Below are positions 1-8,431 of a DNA stretch of 64,000 nt, one piece after another (the stretch's first letter is position 1; each line of letters opens with the position of its first letter). The notes beneath the pieces are model-generated. The model worked only from the letters and a program-made list of their open reading frames with translations, was not told the origin of the DNA and searched no databases. Made by a program: the position numbers and the translations under genes. This stretch comes from JAEEJA01 sp036343175 (lineage in GTDB: Bacteria > Bacillota > Clostridia > Lachnospirales > Lachnospiraceae). Location of the stretch: positions 9,346 to 73,345 of the forward strand of contig JAZASR010000008.1 in NCBI GenBank assembly GCA_036343175.1, written 5' to 3'.

Positions 1-346
1 GGAGTGGCTGGCAAACCTATACATGATTGCAGCAGAGCCTGGAACTAATTGTGTATAGGTTGGCGGAGTGGCTGGCTAACCTATACATAATTACAGCAGA
101 GCCTGGATCTAATTGTGTATAGGTTGTCGGAACATCTCGCCAACCTATACATAGTTACAGCAGAGCCTGGAACTAATTGTGTATAGGTTGTCGGAGTGGC
201 TGGCTAACCTATACATAATTACAGCAGAGCCTGGATCTAATTGTGTATAGGTTGGCGGAACATCTTGCCAATCTATACATGATTGCAGCAGAGCCTGAAA
301 TTTATTGTGTATAGGTTGTCGGAAAATCTCGCCAACCTATACACAA
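1..346. repeat. Palindromic 64-bp tandem array, copy 1
   Basis: About five and a half units; the core TATAGGT starts at 54, 118, 182, 246 and 310, so the period is exactly 64 bp. Each unit has a roughly 36-bp imperfect palindrome (arms TGTATAGGTTG and CAACCTATACA around a short variable loop) and a 28-bp linker containing GCAGCAGAGCCTGG. Two loop types (GAGTGGCTGG and GAACATCTCG) and two linker types largely alternate, suggesting growth by duplication of 128-bp pairs. The array is cut by the left window edge. Related arrays lie at 5371-5664 and 62674-62968. Function unknown. Confidence 0.93.
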
Positions 347-416
347 TTTTCAGCCGCATATACAATTTGCACAAATTCTAGCATTATTTTTGGCAATTAT
401 TTCTGCTGATATTCTA

Positions 417-445
417 TTGAAGTTTCCGTAATTGCATTTTATAAT
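417..445 (+). promoter_or_regulatory. Probable sigma-A promoter for the first gene
   Basis: TTGAAG (417-422), a 17-bp spacer and a consensus TATAAT (440-445). It lies between the repeat array and the gene at 608, giving a leader of about 155 nt. The rest of 347-607 shows nothing else I can name. Confidence 0.65.
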
Positions 446-607
446 ACTTTCAATGGAATTATTTAATCAGATAATACCGGATTTATTATCCGGATACATT
501 TTTTGGGTTCTTTTTCTTTAAAAGGATCAGCATAAATGCCTGGGGAGGCACTATATAAAAATTAAATAGCAGCTTGTTGTTAAAGTTTTCCCTAAGGAGG
601 CATTATT

Positions 608-1624
608 ATGCAAAAAAACAGTTTATCTGTATCTGAAACCCTATCCCAAAGTAACCTTGTTAACCAAAACTTAAATAAACGCGTTAATAAGGTAAAAAGT
701 AACATTGTTAATATGGAAAATAACAGCCATGTTAACAGGAAATTAAGTAATTATTGTACTTTCAGTAACAATATTATTCCTTTGAAGTGTAACGTTATGT
801 CCACCTTTATTTTTCAGTTGATAAATAAGCGGATAAAACAGCTGGAAAATATCGTTAATCTCAAGTCTAAAGCTTTAGAAAATTCTCCAATTGGTTATAT
901 TAATGGTAGAAGATATGGGAAACGTTATGTTTATTATTTTCGCAAAGACTATACCAATGATAAATGGAATTATATAAAAAATAAAAACTTAAAGTCTGCA
1001 AAGCTTATTTGCCAGAGAGATTATGATAGGAAAGCTCTTCAGAGTGCATCTGACGAGTTGAAAATACTTAAAGAAGTATCGGAATATTATTCAGATGCCA
1101 GACATAATGCTTATGAATATATCTATAACGATCTTCCCGAATCTTTTAAGCCCATCGTGACCCCTGTTCAGCAGCCGGCCCAGGTCCGTCTTGAAAGATG
1201 GAAGACGCAGGAATTTGAGAAGAAGGGCTTTTACGAGGATGGTCCAAAATACTTTTCTGATAATAATGAGCAGATGCGGTCAAAGTCTGAGCTGCTGATT
1301 GCTAACATGCTTAAGAAATATGGCATTCCTTATATTTATGAGAAACCATTGAAGCTAAAAGGTTACGGCATAGTATATCCTGACTTCACACTGTATGATT
1401 TTGTAAATGATCAGGAGATTTATTGGGAACATCTGGGTATGCTGGATAATTCTGAATATATGGATAATGCAGTGGCTAAGATACAGGATTATGAGAGCAA
1501 TGGTTGTTTTCCAGGTGACCGGCTGATACTCAGCTTTGAGAGCGGCAGGGCACCGCTGAATCTCAAGCTTATCGAATCGCAGATAAAAAGGCTGCAGAGA
1601 TGCATACCGGAAAATTACGATTGA
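608..1624 (+). CDS. PD-(D/E)XK-like nuclease-fold protein of unknown role
   Basis: 338 residues, preceded by a strong AAGGAGG site 8 nt before ATG. The N-terminal 75 residues are polar and Asn-rich. Residues about 95-105 carry a GYINGRRYGKRYVYYF-like basic segment. The C-terminal part has the layout of a PD-(D/E)XK fold: a Glu in the helix SKSELLIANML, then YPDFTLYD, then a strand with IYWEHLGML. I recognise this arrangement from uncharacterised proteins common in Lachnospiraceae, but no substrate is known to me. The gene sits between palindromic array 1 and a pRiA4b-like gene, and its 3' end is tandemly duplicated. Nuclease activity is inference from motif order only. Confidence 0.75.
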   Translation: MQKNSLSVSETLSQSNLVNQNLNKRVNKVKSNIVNMENNSHVNRKLSNYCTFSNNIIPLKCNVMSTFIFQLINKRIKQLENIVNLKSKALENSPIGYINGRRYGKRYVYYFRKDYTNDKWNYIKNKNLKSAKLICQRDYDRKALQSASDELKILKEVSEYYSDARHNAYEYIYNDLPESFKPIVTPVQQPAQVRLERWKTQEFEKKGFYEDGPKYFSDNNEQMRSKSELLIANMLKKYGIPYIYEKPLKLKGYGIVYPDFTLYDFVNDQEIYWEHLGMLDNSEYMDNAVAKIQDYESNGCFPGDRLILSFESGRAPLNLKLIESQIKRLQRCIPENYD

Positions 1625-1752
1625 GTAGTTGTCATGACGATATGTAAGATGGAAATGCAGGCTTTAAGCGTTGCATAGCAGAAAAATTACGTTCGGGAAG
1701 TTGTCATGACGATATGTAAGATGGAAAGGCGGGCTTATAGCGTTGCATGCCG
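1609..1752. repeat. Tandem duplication of a gene end (about 72 bp)
   Basis: The stretch covering the last codons and stop of the 608-1624 gene and the following bases recurs once, 72 bp downstream. TTGTCATGACGATATGTAAG is identical in both copies; the rest differs at scattered positions. A third partial echo (GCATGCCGGCAAATAAC) follows. Confidence 0.9.
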
Positions 1753-1807
1753 GCAAATAACAATGAGGTGTGTAAAAATTATAAATAATAATTCAAGGAG
1801 GCAGTTC

Positions 1808-3679
1808 ATGAGAACTAAACCTTACCGCGATACTGACAACAAAGTTTACTTGCTCCATCTGGAGCTGGATATCGATAACATCTCTGATGCTGCTTATGAC
1901 GCCCTCCAGACCTACGGCAAGGTTGAGAAAGGCATTTCCAGGGATGTGCTGGTGTCTTCTGACATATCGCTGCATGAACTGCATTACCTTATTCAGAGAA
2001 CTTTTGGATGGCGCAATTCCCACCTGCACAAGTTCTGTATCCCGAGACGTGACTTCAACAGGATTACCGGCGGGACAGTGCCTAAGAAGAAGCATGAGAT
2101 ATTTGGCGATGACATGACATATGCCGATATGCTTAAATTTCACAGCGATAAGTTCCAAAATAAGATGATGGCGGATGACATTAATGAGTATGATGCAGAT
2201 AATAAGTCATCGTCCAATGTTAGAAATATCTCTGATATTGTAAAGTTTAAATCAGCTAATGAAGGAAATATATCCTTAATTGAAGGCAATAAATCAGCAG
2301 ATGAAGAGAATATATCCATAATTGAAGGCAATAAAACAGCTGATGAAGGATATGCTTCTTTTGATGCCTTATTTGTTAATGATGATTCTCTGCATTATGA
2401 CGGCTTATTTGCCAACTGGGCCATGCTCTGCGGCATGTATTTCCGTTTTCCTACTGATAATTACGAAGAGCTTTATTGGGATGAAGATTATGATGGCAAT
2501 GGCGACAGAGCTTATGAAAATGATGGAAACAAAGTTTATGAAGGCAATGGCGACAGAGTTAATGAAGACTTTGGATATAAAAGTCATAAAGCTTATAGTT
2601 ACCTAAAATCCTGGCTGAGATGGAAATATACACATTATGAAGGATACAGGGGCAAGTCTGAGCATTTCATTTTTGCAGTAAATCAGGTCAGTCAGTTCAT
2701 AGAGCAGAACAGGATGATCAGGATCTTGCCTTCATTTGGTGAATGGCTAAAGCTTGAAAAGGATACTAAGGGTGAGCGCCATCAGAAAATCGAAAAGATA
2801 AAGCCTATTGAGCAGGCAACAGTGGAAGAAGTGCAGAGAATGTTCGAGCCAGGTCTTGACGAGCTGCTTGAGCGCCTGAAGATATCTGACGTGCTATGCG
2901 CACCGGGAGAGCCTAAGGCCGGCCTTAAAGAGCTTGAGAAATGGTATTCGAAGAATGAGAAGAAGTTCAACGAGGGATGGGACAGGTTCGAGGCTGCCCG
3001 GGCTAAGGATAATGGACTGGATGATATGCTGCAGGATGATTATTATTGGGCTGAGGACTTCGACGATATTCCGCCTGTTGCCGATGAGATCATCTACTGC
3101 TACGATTACGGCGATGACTGGCAGGTGAAAATCACGTGTGAGGCAGCGTACTTACCAGAAGTAATCGAGGCAGTAATAAAAGCTGATAATGCAGAAGCTT
3201 ATAATGCAGAAGCTGATAATGCAGAAGCTGATAATACAGATGCGGATAATAATGCAGGCTCCGATAACAAGGAGGATTCTGATAACGAGGCGGCCCAGGA
3301 TATAAAAACGATTGCTGCAAATAATAAGAAAAGTAATATAAATAAGAAAAGTATTATAAATAAGAATACTGTCGCTGCCGGCAATGGGCCATCGATTGGT
3401 GATATAACTGCAGGAGCAAATAAGGAGAAGAATTTTGCGCTGCCAGCTGATCTGAAAGAAGACATCATCCGTGTCTACAAGACCCGCACACCGCGCTGCA
3501 TAGAAGCCGACGGTCTCAGTTTATTCGATGATGCAGGCGGAGTAGAAAGATACGCGGCTTTCTTACGCATCATTCATTCTGACCGCCCGGATATGGCAGA
3601 AGAGAAGGCTCAGCTTAAAGAATGGTCGCGCGGTCAGGGTTGGACGGGAAGAGCTGTTAAGCCAAAGAATCAGATTTAG
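1808..3679 (+). CDS. Plasmid pRiA4b ORF-3-like protein with repeat insertions
   Basis: The start at 1808 follows AAGGAGG by a short spacer; an upstream in-frame start at 1706 would translate the duplicated gene end and is rejected. The protein has 623 residues. Residues about 5-70 (YLLHLELDID, then LHELHYLIQRTFGW and HLHKF) match the pRiA4b ORF-3 family, and the typical IIYCYDYGDDWQVKI strand appears near 437-450, followed by a C-terminal part rich in Asp and Pro. Between these blocks are in-frame repeats: two 14-residue units of the type EGNISLIEGNK at about 150-181, 8-residue NGDRAYEN-like units at about 222-258, and 5-residue NAEAD units at about 457-485. The family has no firm biochemical role that I know. 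The insertions make it longer than usual. Confidence 0.8.
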   Translation: MRTKPYRDTDNKVYLLHLELDIDNISDAAYDALQTYGKVEKGISRDVLVSSDISLHELHYLIQRTFGWRNSHLHKFCIPRRDFNRITGGTVPKKKHEIFGDDMTYADMLKFHSDKFQNKMMADDINEYDADNKSSSNVRNISDIVKFKSANEGNISLIEGNKSADEENISIIEGNKTADEGYASFDALFVNDDSLHYDGLFANWAMLCGMYFRFPTDNYEELYWDEDYDGNGDRAYENDGNKVYEGNGDRVNEDFGYKSHKAYSYLKSWLRWKYTHYEGYRGKSEHFIFAVNQVSQFIEQNRMIRILPSFGEWLKLEKDTKGERHQKIEKIKPIEQATVEEVQRMFEPGLDELLERLKISDVLCAPGEPKAGLKELEKWYSKNEKKFNEGWDRFEAARAKDNGLDDMLQDDYYWAEDFDDIPPVADEIIYCYDYGDDWQVKITCEAAYLPEVIEAVIKADNAEAYNAEADNAEADNTDADNNAGSDNKEDSDNEAAQDIKTIAANNKKSNINKKSIINKNTVAAGNGPSIGDITAGANKEKNFALPADLKEDIIRVYKTRTPRCIEADGLSLFDDAGGVERYAAFLRIIHSDRPDMAEEKAQLKEWSRGQGWTGRAVKPKNQI

Positions 3680-3771
3680 TGCTGATTATTATCCTGAAAA
3701 TGAACTGCCGGAGGCATTCTATTATAATACCTGGATTGGTAAAAAAACAACGCCCGGCAATTTATAAGATG

Positions 3772-3800
3772 TTGCATTTCTTTATTCAAAATGCTAATAT
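3772..3800 (+). promoter_or_regulatory. Probable promoter of ptb
   Basis: TTGCAT (3772-3777), a 17-bp spacer and TAATAT (3795-3800), about 190 bp before the ptb start. It lies in the 310-bp gap 3680-3989, where I see no gene. Confidence 0.5.
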
Positions 3801-3989
3801 TTAAGGATAGTTATGCTGATTGCATCAGATAAAGATGATGACGGATGAGGCATTGAAAAAAGCTCTGAAATCACAACGAATGTCAGGGAAATCCACTATC
3901 AGACATTAATAACCTGATTATAAGTATTAATTTTGATGCGCAATCAGCCTCATTACAAAAAAAGAATTTCAGGAGGAATTTTATTTATC

Positions 3990-4907
3990 ATGGGAAAGCA
4001 TTTTGAAAATCTTTTGGCACAGGTCAAGAAATATCCAATGAAGAAGCTATCAATCGCTTCTGCTGCCGACACTAATGTGCTTGCAGCAGCCAGTGAGGCT
4101 AAGAATAAGGGCATTGCTGATTCTATTCTTGTAGGCGACGAGGCAAAGATCCGCGAGCTGTCGGGCGAAGTAGGTATGAATCCTGATGATTTCAGGATCA
4201 TCGATATCAAGGATCCGATCGAGGCAGCTCATACTGCAGTTAAGCTCGTTCACGACGGCGAAGCAGATATGTACATGAAGGGTCTTATCAGCTCAAAGGA
4301 TTTCCTAAAGTCTATCCTTGATAAGGAAGTAGGCCTCCGTACAGGCAAGCCGCTTTCACACGTTGCAGTATTCGAAGTCAAGGGCGTTGAGCAGCTGCTT
4401 TTCCTTACAGACGTTGCATTCATGACTTATCCGACACTTGAGGACAAGGTTCACATCATTAATAACACAGTACTTGTCTGCAATGCATGCGGTATAGAGA
4501 CTCCTAAGGTAGCTCCTCTTGCAGCAGTTGAGGTCGTCAACCCTAAGATGCCAGTAACAGTTGAGGCTCACGAGCTCACAGAGATGAATGAGCGCGGCGA
4601 GATCAAGGGCTGTATAGTTGACGGTCCGCTTTCACTTGATATGGCAATCAGCCACGAGGCATGCGTTCATAAGAATGCTCTTGACAGAAAGATCACGGGC
4701 GATGCCGACATCCTTCTTTTCCCGGATATCCACGCCGGAAACATTGCATACAAGCTCCTCTGTCATACAACAGAGTTCGAGAACGGTTGCATTCTCACAG
4801 GTACCAAGGCACCGGCCATACTCACAAGCCGTTCAGACTCCATCGAGACCAAGCTTAACTCCATCGCACTTGCATCGGTTGTGTCTGAGCATATGAAGAA
4901 TATGTGA
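3990..4907 (+). CDS. ptb: Phosphate butyryltransferase / phosphate acetyltransferase family
   Basis: 305 residues from the ATG at 3990, preceded by AGGAGGAATT; the longer in-frame start at 3933 has no such site. The enzyme family exchanges CoA and phosphate on short acyl groups (butyryl-CoA to butyryl phosphate) in the cytoplasm. Family motifs seen are KGLISSKDFLK, SHVAVFE, DGPLSLDMAIS and PDIHAGNIAYK, spread over the whole length, which is normal for Ptb (about 300 residues) and shorter than a classical Pta. No butyrate kinase gene is adjacent, so the partner kinase must lie elsewhere or the protein serves another acyl group. Substrate choice between butyryl and acetyl is inference. Confidence 0.85.
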   Translation: MGKHFENLLAQVKKYPMKKLSIASAADTNVLAAASEAKNKGIADSILVGDEAKIRELSGEVGMNPDDFRIIDIKDPIEAAHTAVKLVHDGEADMYMKGLISSKDFLKSILDKEVGLRTGKPLSHVAVFEVKGVEQLLFLTDVAFMTYPTLEDKVHIINNTVLVCNACGIETPKVAPLAAVEVVNPKMPVTVEAHELTEMNERGEIKGCIVDGPLSLDMAISHEACVHKNALDRKITGDADILLFPDIHAGNIAYKLLCHTTEFENGCILTGTKAPAILTSRSDSIETKLNSIALASVVSEHMKNM

Positions 4908-5126
4908 TGAGTTGGCTTATGCTTAAATGAAGCTTGTAATGATGGGCTATGATAATATTCATTCATGATTTGCAAATGGATAGCTTTATAAATTCAAATT
5001 GGCGGTGAAAACCAACTCGCTTCAGAGGATGGGTAGTTGACACGCGGCAATATTGTCAAATGGCTTTAAATACTTCGCGCAATAATGCAAAATAAGCTGA
5101 TAATAAGTTGAATATAAGCCAGTAAT

Positions 5127-5161
5127 ATAGGCTGCAGTTAATGCAATTAACTGCAGCCTAT
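5127..5161. repeat. Perfect 15-bp stem hairpin
   Basis: ATAGGCTGCAGTTAA at 5127-5141 and its exact reverse complement at 5147-5161 around a 5-nt loop. It has no T-run, so it is not an obvious terminator. It abuts the 42-bp tandem repeat. Confidence 0.8.
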
Positions 5162-5268
5162 TGAATTCTTGGGCTGCAATCGATGCCATTAAGTTCGGCC
5201 TATAGAATTCTTGGGCCGCAATCGATGCCATTAAGTTCGGCCTATTGAATTTTTAGGCCGCAATCGAT
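5156..5268. repeat. 42-bp tandem repeat, type A
   Basis: About 2.7 copies start at 5156, 5198 and 5240. Each begins GCCTAT(T/A)GAATTC and contains GCAATCGATGCCATTAAG. The first copy overlaps the right arm of the hairpin at 5127-5161. Confidence 0.88.
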
Positions 5269-5370
5269 ACAATAGAATTGTTGATTATTTTCATTCTCTT
5301 GTATTGTGTATATGTATGATGAAAAAATTAGATTTCTATACATGGTTGAATTTTTGCAGATTCCCGATTG

Positions 5371-5664
5371 TGTATAGGTGAGGCTGAAAGCTGGATAACC
5401 TATACATCTTTAAAATTACAGGGACTGGGGAGTGTGTATAGGTAAGGCTGAAAGCTGGATAACCTATACATCTTTAAAGATACATGGACTGGAGAGTGTG
5501 TATAGGTAAGGCTGAAAGCTGGATAACCTATACATCTTTAAAATTACAGGGACTGGGGAGTGTGTATAGGTGAGGACAGATGCATTTATACCTATACATC
5601 ATTAAAGATACAGGCATCTGATACTATGTATAGTTTAAGATGAAGGAATGATAACCTATACACA
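5371..5664. repeat. Palindromic 64-bp tandem array, copy 2
   Basis: Five units with TATAGGT-type cores at 5373, 5437, 5501, 5565 and 5629, again exactly 64 bp apart. The palindrome arms TGTATAGGT and AACCTATACA are kept, but loop and linker (ATCTTTAAAATTACAGGGACTGG type) differ from arrays 1 and 3. The first three units are nearly identical; the last two are diverged. This array fills most of the 918-bp gap between ptb and the AI-2E permease gene. Confidence 0.93.
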
Positions 5665-5677
5665 GAAAGCAGCTAAT

Positions 5678-5795
5678 TGTCACGAACAGCAGCATATTTG
5701 ATATATAAAGTATCTTTTTTGTCACGAACAGCAGCATGTTCGATATATAAAGTATCTTATCTGTCACAATCAGACGCATATTAGACACATTATAT
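5678..5795. repeat. 42-bp tandem repeat, type B
   Basis: TGTCACGAACAGCAGCAT followed by a GATATATAAAGTATCTT-type stretch. Copies begin near 5678 and 5720, with a diverged third (TGTCACAATCAGACGCAT) near 5762. The sequence is unrelated to the 42-bp repeat at 5156 but the period is the same. It lies immediately upstream of the permease gene at 5826. Confidence 0.85.
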
Positions 5796-5825
5796 AGCAT
5801 ATTTTATATCCAGGGAGAAATAGCG

Positions 5826-7625
5826 ATGGATAATAAGGAGAGCGTAACGAAGAATACAAGCGATAAGTCACACACCAGCAGCAATTGCCTTGATAATAAC
5901 GATGCCGGCAGTGGGCGCGTCGAAGAAACTCGGCCTGTTAGCAAAGCAGGCGAAGGTAACAAAACCGGTAACAGTAAAGCCGGTGAAGGTAACAAACCTG
6001 ATAATAGCAAAGCTGGTGGAGATAGCAAGGCTGATAATAATAAAGCAGCAGAGGGTAATAATAAAGCCGGCGAGGGCAGCAAGACTGATAATAAGAAAAT
6101 AGCCGGCCGCAGAGCCCGGAGAAAGAGCAGATCAAAGAACAGCCAGCCGGTAAATAATTATGCTGCTTTTAAGGATCGCGACGTGCGGACCAGGCGCGAT
6201 AATTTCATGAAGAGCTCGGCTGCAGGCCACCTGAAGGAAATAATGGGGAACTGGTACGGACTTTTTATAGTCATACTCTTCTCGCTTGGCATATTTATCA
6301 TCATTACGCAAATAACCGGAATCGCGGCATTCTGTAAGAGGATACTGAGGATCCTTACCCCATTCATCATAGGCGCTGTCATTGCATATATTCTTAATCC
6401 TATAGTCAAGAAGCTGTATTATTGGATGTATGATGCGTACAGGAAGGGTCATAAGAAGAAAGGAAAGAAGATAAATCCAAGGGCCTGGAGGCGGTATTAC
6501 AGCCTTTCAATTGCCATAAGTCTGCTGCTTTTTCTGCTCTTTATCTACGGACTGCTTTCGATCGTTATTCCGCAGGTATTCAACACCATCATTGGTCTGG
6601 CGAATTCTCTGCCTCAACAGGCAAGCGACCTTTATGATAAGATATACAACTGGGTCACGACCAACAAGTACATTGTAAAGGGCATTCAGGAGACTTCGCT
6701 TTCACTGACGAAGAACTTCGACGATATGATGAATGAGTCCATATTTCCATTCATTGAGAAGCAGCTGCTGCCTAACGTAAATAACCTTGCGACCGGCCTT
6801 GCTTCCGGCGTATTCTCCGCATTCGGAGTCGTTGTTGATATCATCGTCGGCATCATATTCGCGGTATATCTCCTGGGGCAGGTAAAGGGCTTCGCGGCGG
6901 TCGGTCAGAAGCTAACTTACGGCATTTTCAACAAGAGAACTTCTGAAATAATAATCCACTACACAAGGATCGCAAATATGCGCTTCGGCGGGTTCATCAT
7001 CGGAAAGCTGATAAACTCTATATTTGTTGGCATTATCTGTTTTATCTGTATGATGCTCCTTAAGCTCCCGTATGCAATGCTTATCGCTGTGATAATCGGC
7101 GTCACAAACATGATCCCATTCTTCGGAGCCTATATCGGCGCTATCCCGAGCGCACTTCTGATACTGCTGGTAAGCCCGGTCAAGTGCATTACATTCCTGA
7201 TCTTTTTAATAATCCTCAAGCAGATCAACGGCAACATCATCGCACCGGCTATCCTTGGCAATACCACCGGACTATCAGCCTTCTGGGTACTTTTCTCGAT
7301 CATCCTTTTTGGCGGACTCTTTGGGATAGTCGGCATGATCCTTGGCGTACCGATATTTGCCGTAATTTATAATATCATCAAGGATATCATTGATTACAGG
7401 CTGATACGCAAGTCGCTCGAACCATCTACTGCGTCATTCGTAAATCTCAAGTACATCGATGTTGAGGAGTCCGGCCGCAAGAAGTATGATTATTATACCG
7501 AGGATGAGGTCAGAAGGGCTGCACTGCGTGAAGAAGCCGAGTCACGCGTCACTCTGTCATCCATTATTTTTAAGAATGAGGATGACTCCCGCAAGCACTT
7601 CAGCAGTGAAGAGAAGAAGCAGTGA
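5826..7625 (+). CDS. AI-2E family (PerM-like) membrane permease
   Basis: 599 residues; the start follows CCAGGGAGAAATAGCG. Residues 1-110 are cytoplasmic and low in complexity, with about four 11-residue KAGEGNKTGNS-like repeats at 40-90 and then a basic stretch. From about 135 there are around eight membrane segments in the pattern of the AI-2E/PerM family, including the conserved region with GVTNMIPFFGAYIGAIPSA and FGGLFGIVGMILGVP. Family members have been linked to autoinducer-2 export or Na+/H+ exchange, so the substrate here is not settled. The C-terminal tail (about 60 residues) is charged. The repeat-rich N-terminus is longer than usual. Confidence 0.88.
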   Translation: MDNKESVTKNTSDKSHTSSNCLDNNDAGSGRVEETRPVSKAGEGNKTGNSKAGEGNKPDNSKAGGDSKADNNKAAEGNNKAGEGSKTDNKKIAGRRARRKSRSKNSQPVNNYAAFKDRDVRTRRDNFMKSSAAGHLKEIMGNWYGLFIVILFSLGIFIIITQITGIAAFCKRILRILTPFIIGAVIAYILNPIVKKLYYWMYDAYRKGHKKKGKKINPRAWRRYYSLSIAISLLLFLLFIYGLLSIVIPQVFNTIIGLANSLPQQASDLYDKIYNWVTTNKYIVKGIQETSLSLTKNFDDMMNESIFPFIEKQLLPNVNNLATGLASGVFSAFGVVVDIIVGIIFAVYLLGQVKGFAAVGQKLTYGIFNKRTSEIIIHYTRIANMRFGGFIIGKLINSIFVGIICFICMMLLKLPYAMLIAVIIGVTNMIPFFGAYIGAIPSALLILLVSPVKCITFLIFLIILKQINGNIIAPAILGNTTGLSAFWVLFSIILFGGLFGIVGMILGVPIFAVIYNIIKDIIDYRLIRKSLEPSTASFVNLKYIDVEESGRKKYDYYTEDEVRRAALREEAESRVTLSSIIFKNEDDSRKHFSSEEKKQ

Positions 7626-7737
7626 GGAGAAGAAGCAGTGAAGAAGCCGAGTCACGCGTCACTCTGTCATCCATTATTTTTAAGAATGAGGATGACTCCC
7701 GCAAGCACTTCAGCGGTGAGGAGAAGAAGCAGTGAAG
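7529..7737. repeat. Tandem duplication of the permease gene end (110 bp)
   Basis: The last 97 bp of the permease coding region, including its stop, recur 110 bp downstream almost unchanged (GAAGCCGAGTCACGCGTCAC at about 7535 and 7645). The near identity implies a recent event. The second copy lacks a start and is not a gene. Confidence 0.95.
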
Positions 7738-7825
7738 AGAATTATGAATCATCGGGGGAAAAGATCATCAGGATCGGCGCTAATTTCTCTTCTGACAGCA
7801 GGACTCTTAATGACTGGAAAATATC

Positions 7826-7855
7826 TTGACTTAGAACCCTTATATGTAATATAAT
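7826..7855 (+). promoter_or_regulatory. Probable promoter of the remA-gmk-rpoZ group
   Basis: TTGACT (7826-7831), an 18-bp spacer and TATAAT (7850-7855). Transcription from here would give a leader of about 310 nt that contains the repeats at 7915-8096. Confidence 0.65.
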
Positions 7856-7914
7856 ATTAAAGTTTGTGGGAAAGTTTGCGCTTTTTCACATACCTTAAAG
7901 CATAGAAAGCCTTA

Positions 7915-8096
7915 CTGCTAATGTGAAGAAATATCGTTTTTCCTGACATGGTGAAGAATAGCATTTAATGCTGATGTGAAGAAATATCGTTTTTCCTGAC
8001 ATGGTGAAGAATAGAAGTTAATGCTGATATGAAGAAATATCGCTGATAACTATGATATTATGAATTATCGCTGATAACTATGATATTATGAATTAT
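7915..8096. repeat. 53-bp and 28-bp tandem repeats in the remA leader
   Basis: GTGAAGAAATATCGTTTTTC and flanks repeat at 7921, 7974 and, partly, 8027, a period of 53 bp. Two copies of CGCTGATAACTATGATATTA then follow at 8041 and 8069, a 28-bp period. No open reading frame uses them. They would lie in the transcribed leader of remA. Confidence 0.85.
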
Positions 8097-8176
8097 CACT
8101 GACAAAGGCGGTCTTTGCCATATCTAATATATTAAGATATGCAGATATTTTTGATAAAAGAAAAGAGATTGAAGTC

Positions 8177-8431
8177 ATGCTTCTTAGCGTGGGTTTTGGT
8201 AATTACGTGAATTCGGATAAGATCACTGCTGTTGTCAAGGCTGATACTGCGCCGGCAAGACGCATGGTGCAGCAGGCAAGGGAAACCGGGACGGCGATCG
8301 ATGCGTCATGCGGCAAGAAGACAAAGGCGGTCGTGATCACGGATAATGGTCAGATAGTGCTTTCGGCGCTCAACACAGAGACGCTTAGCCTGCGCATGCA
8401 GGGCGAAGAGAATAAATATAAGGATGAGTGA
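8177..8431 (+). CDS. remA: RemA-like DNA-binding regulator (DUF370)
   Basis: 84 residues. The start MLLSVGFGNYVNSDKI and the core DASCGKKTKAVVITDNGQIVLSA match RemA, the small DNA-binding protein that activates extracellular matrix and osmoprotection genes in Bacillus subtilis. The order remA-gmk-rpoZ is the usual one in Clostridia and Bacilli. The last 15-20 residues (SLRMQGEENKYKDE) are charged and are encoded by the stretch that is duplicated just before gmk. Its regulon in this organism is not visible here; control of surface matrix genes would suit the window but is inference. Confidence 0.92.
   Translation: MLLSVGFGNYVNSDKITAVVKADTAPARRMVQQARETGTAIDASCGKKTKAVVITDNGQIVLSALNTETLSLRMQGEENKYKDE

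Noticed and set aside
1..346. CRISPR-like array (36-bp palindromic repeat plus 28-bp spacer, 64-bp period)
   Set aside because: The linkers are nearly identical within each array while the palindromes vary, the reverse of CRISPR, and no cas genes are present.
7638..7829. 63-residue ORF after the permease gene
   Set aside because: It reads the duplicated permease gene end in another frame and has no independent support.
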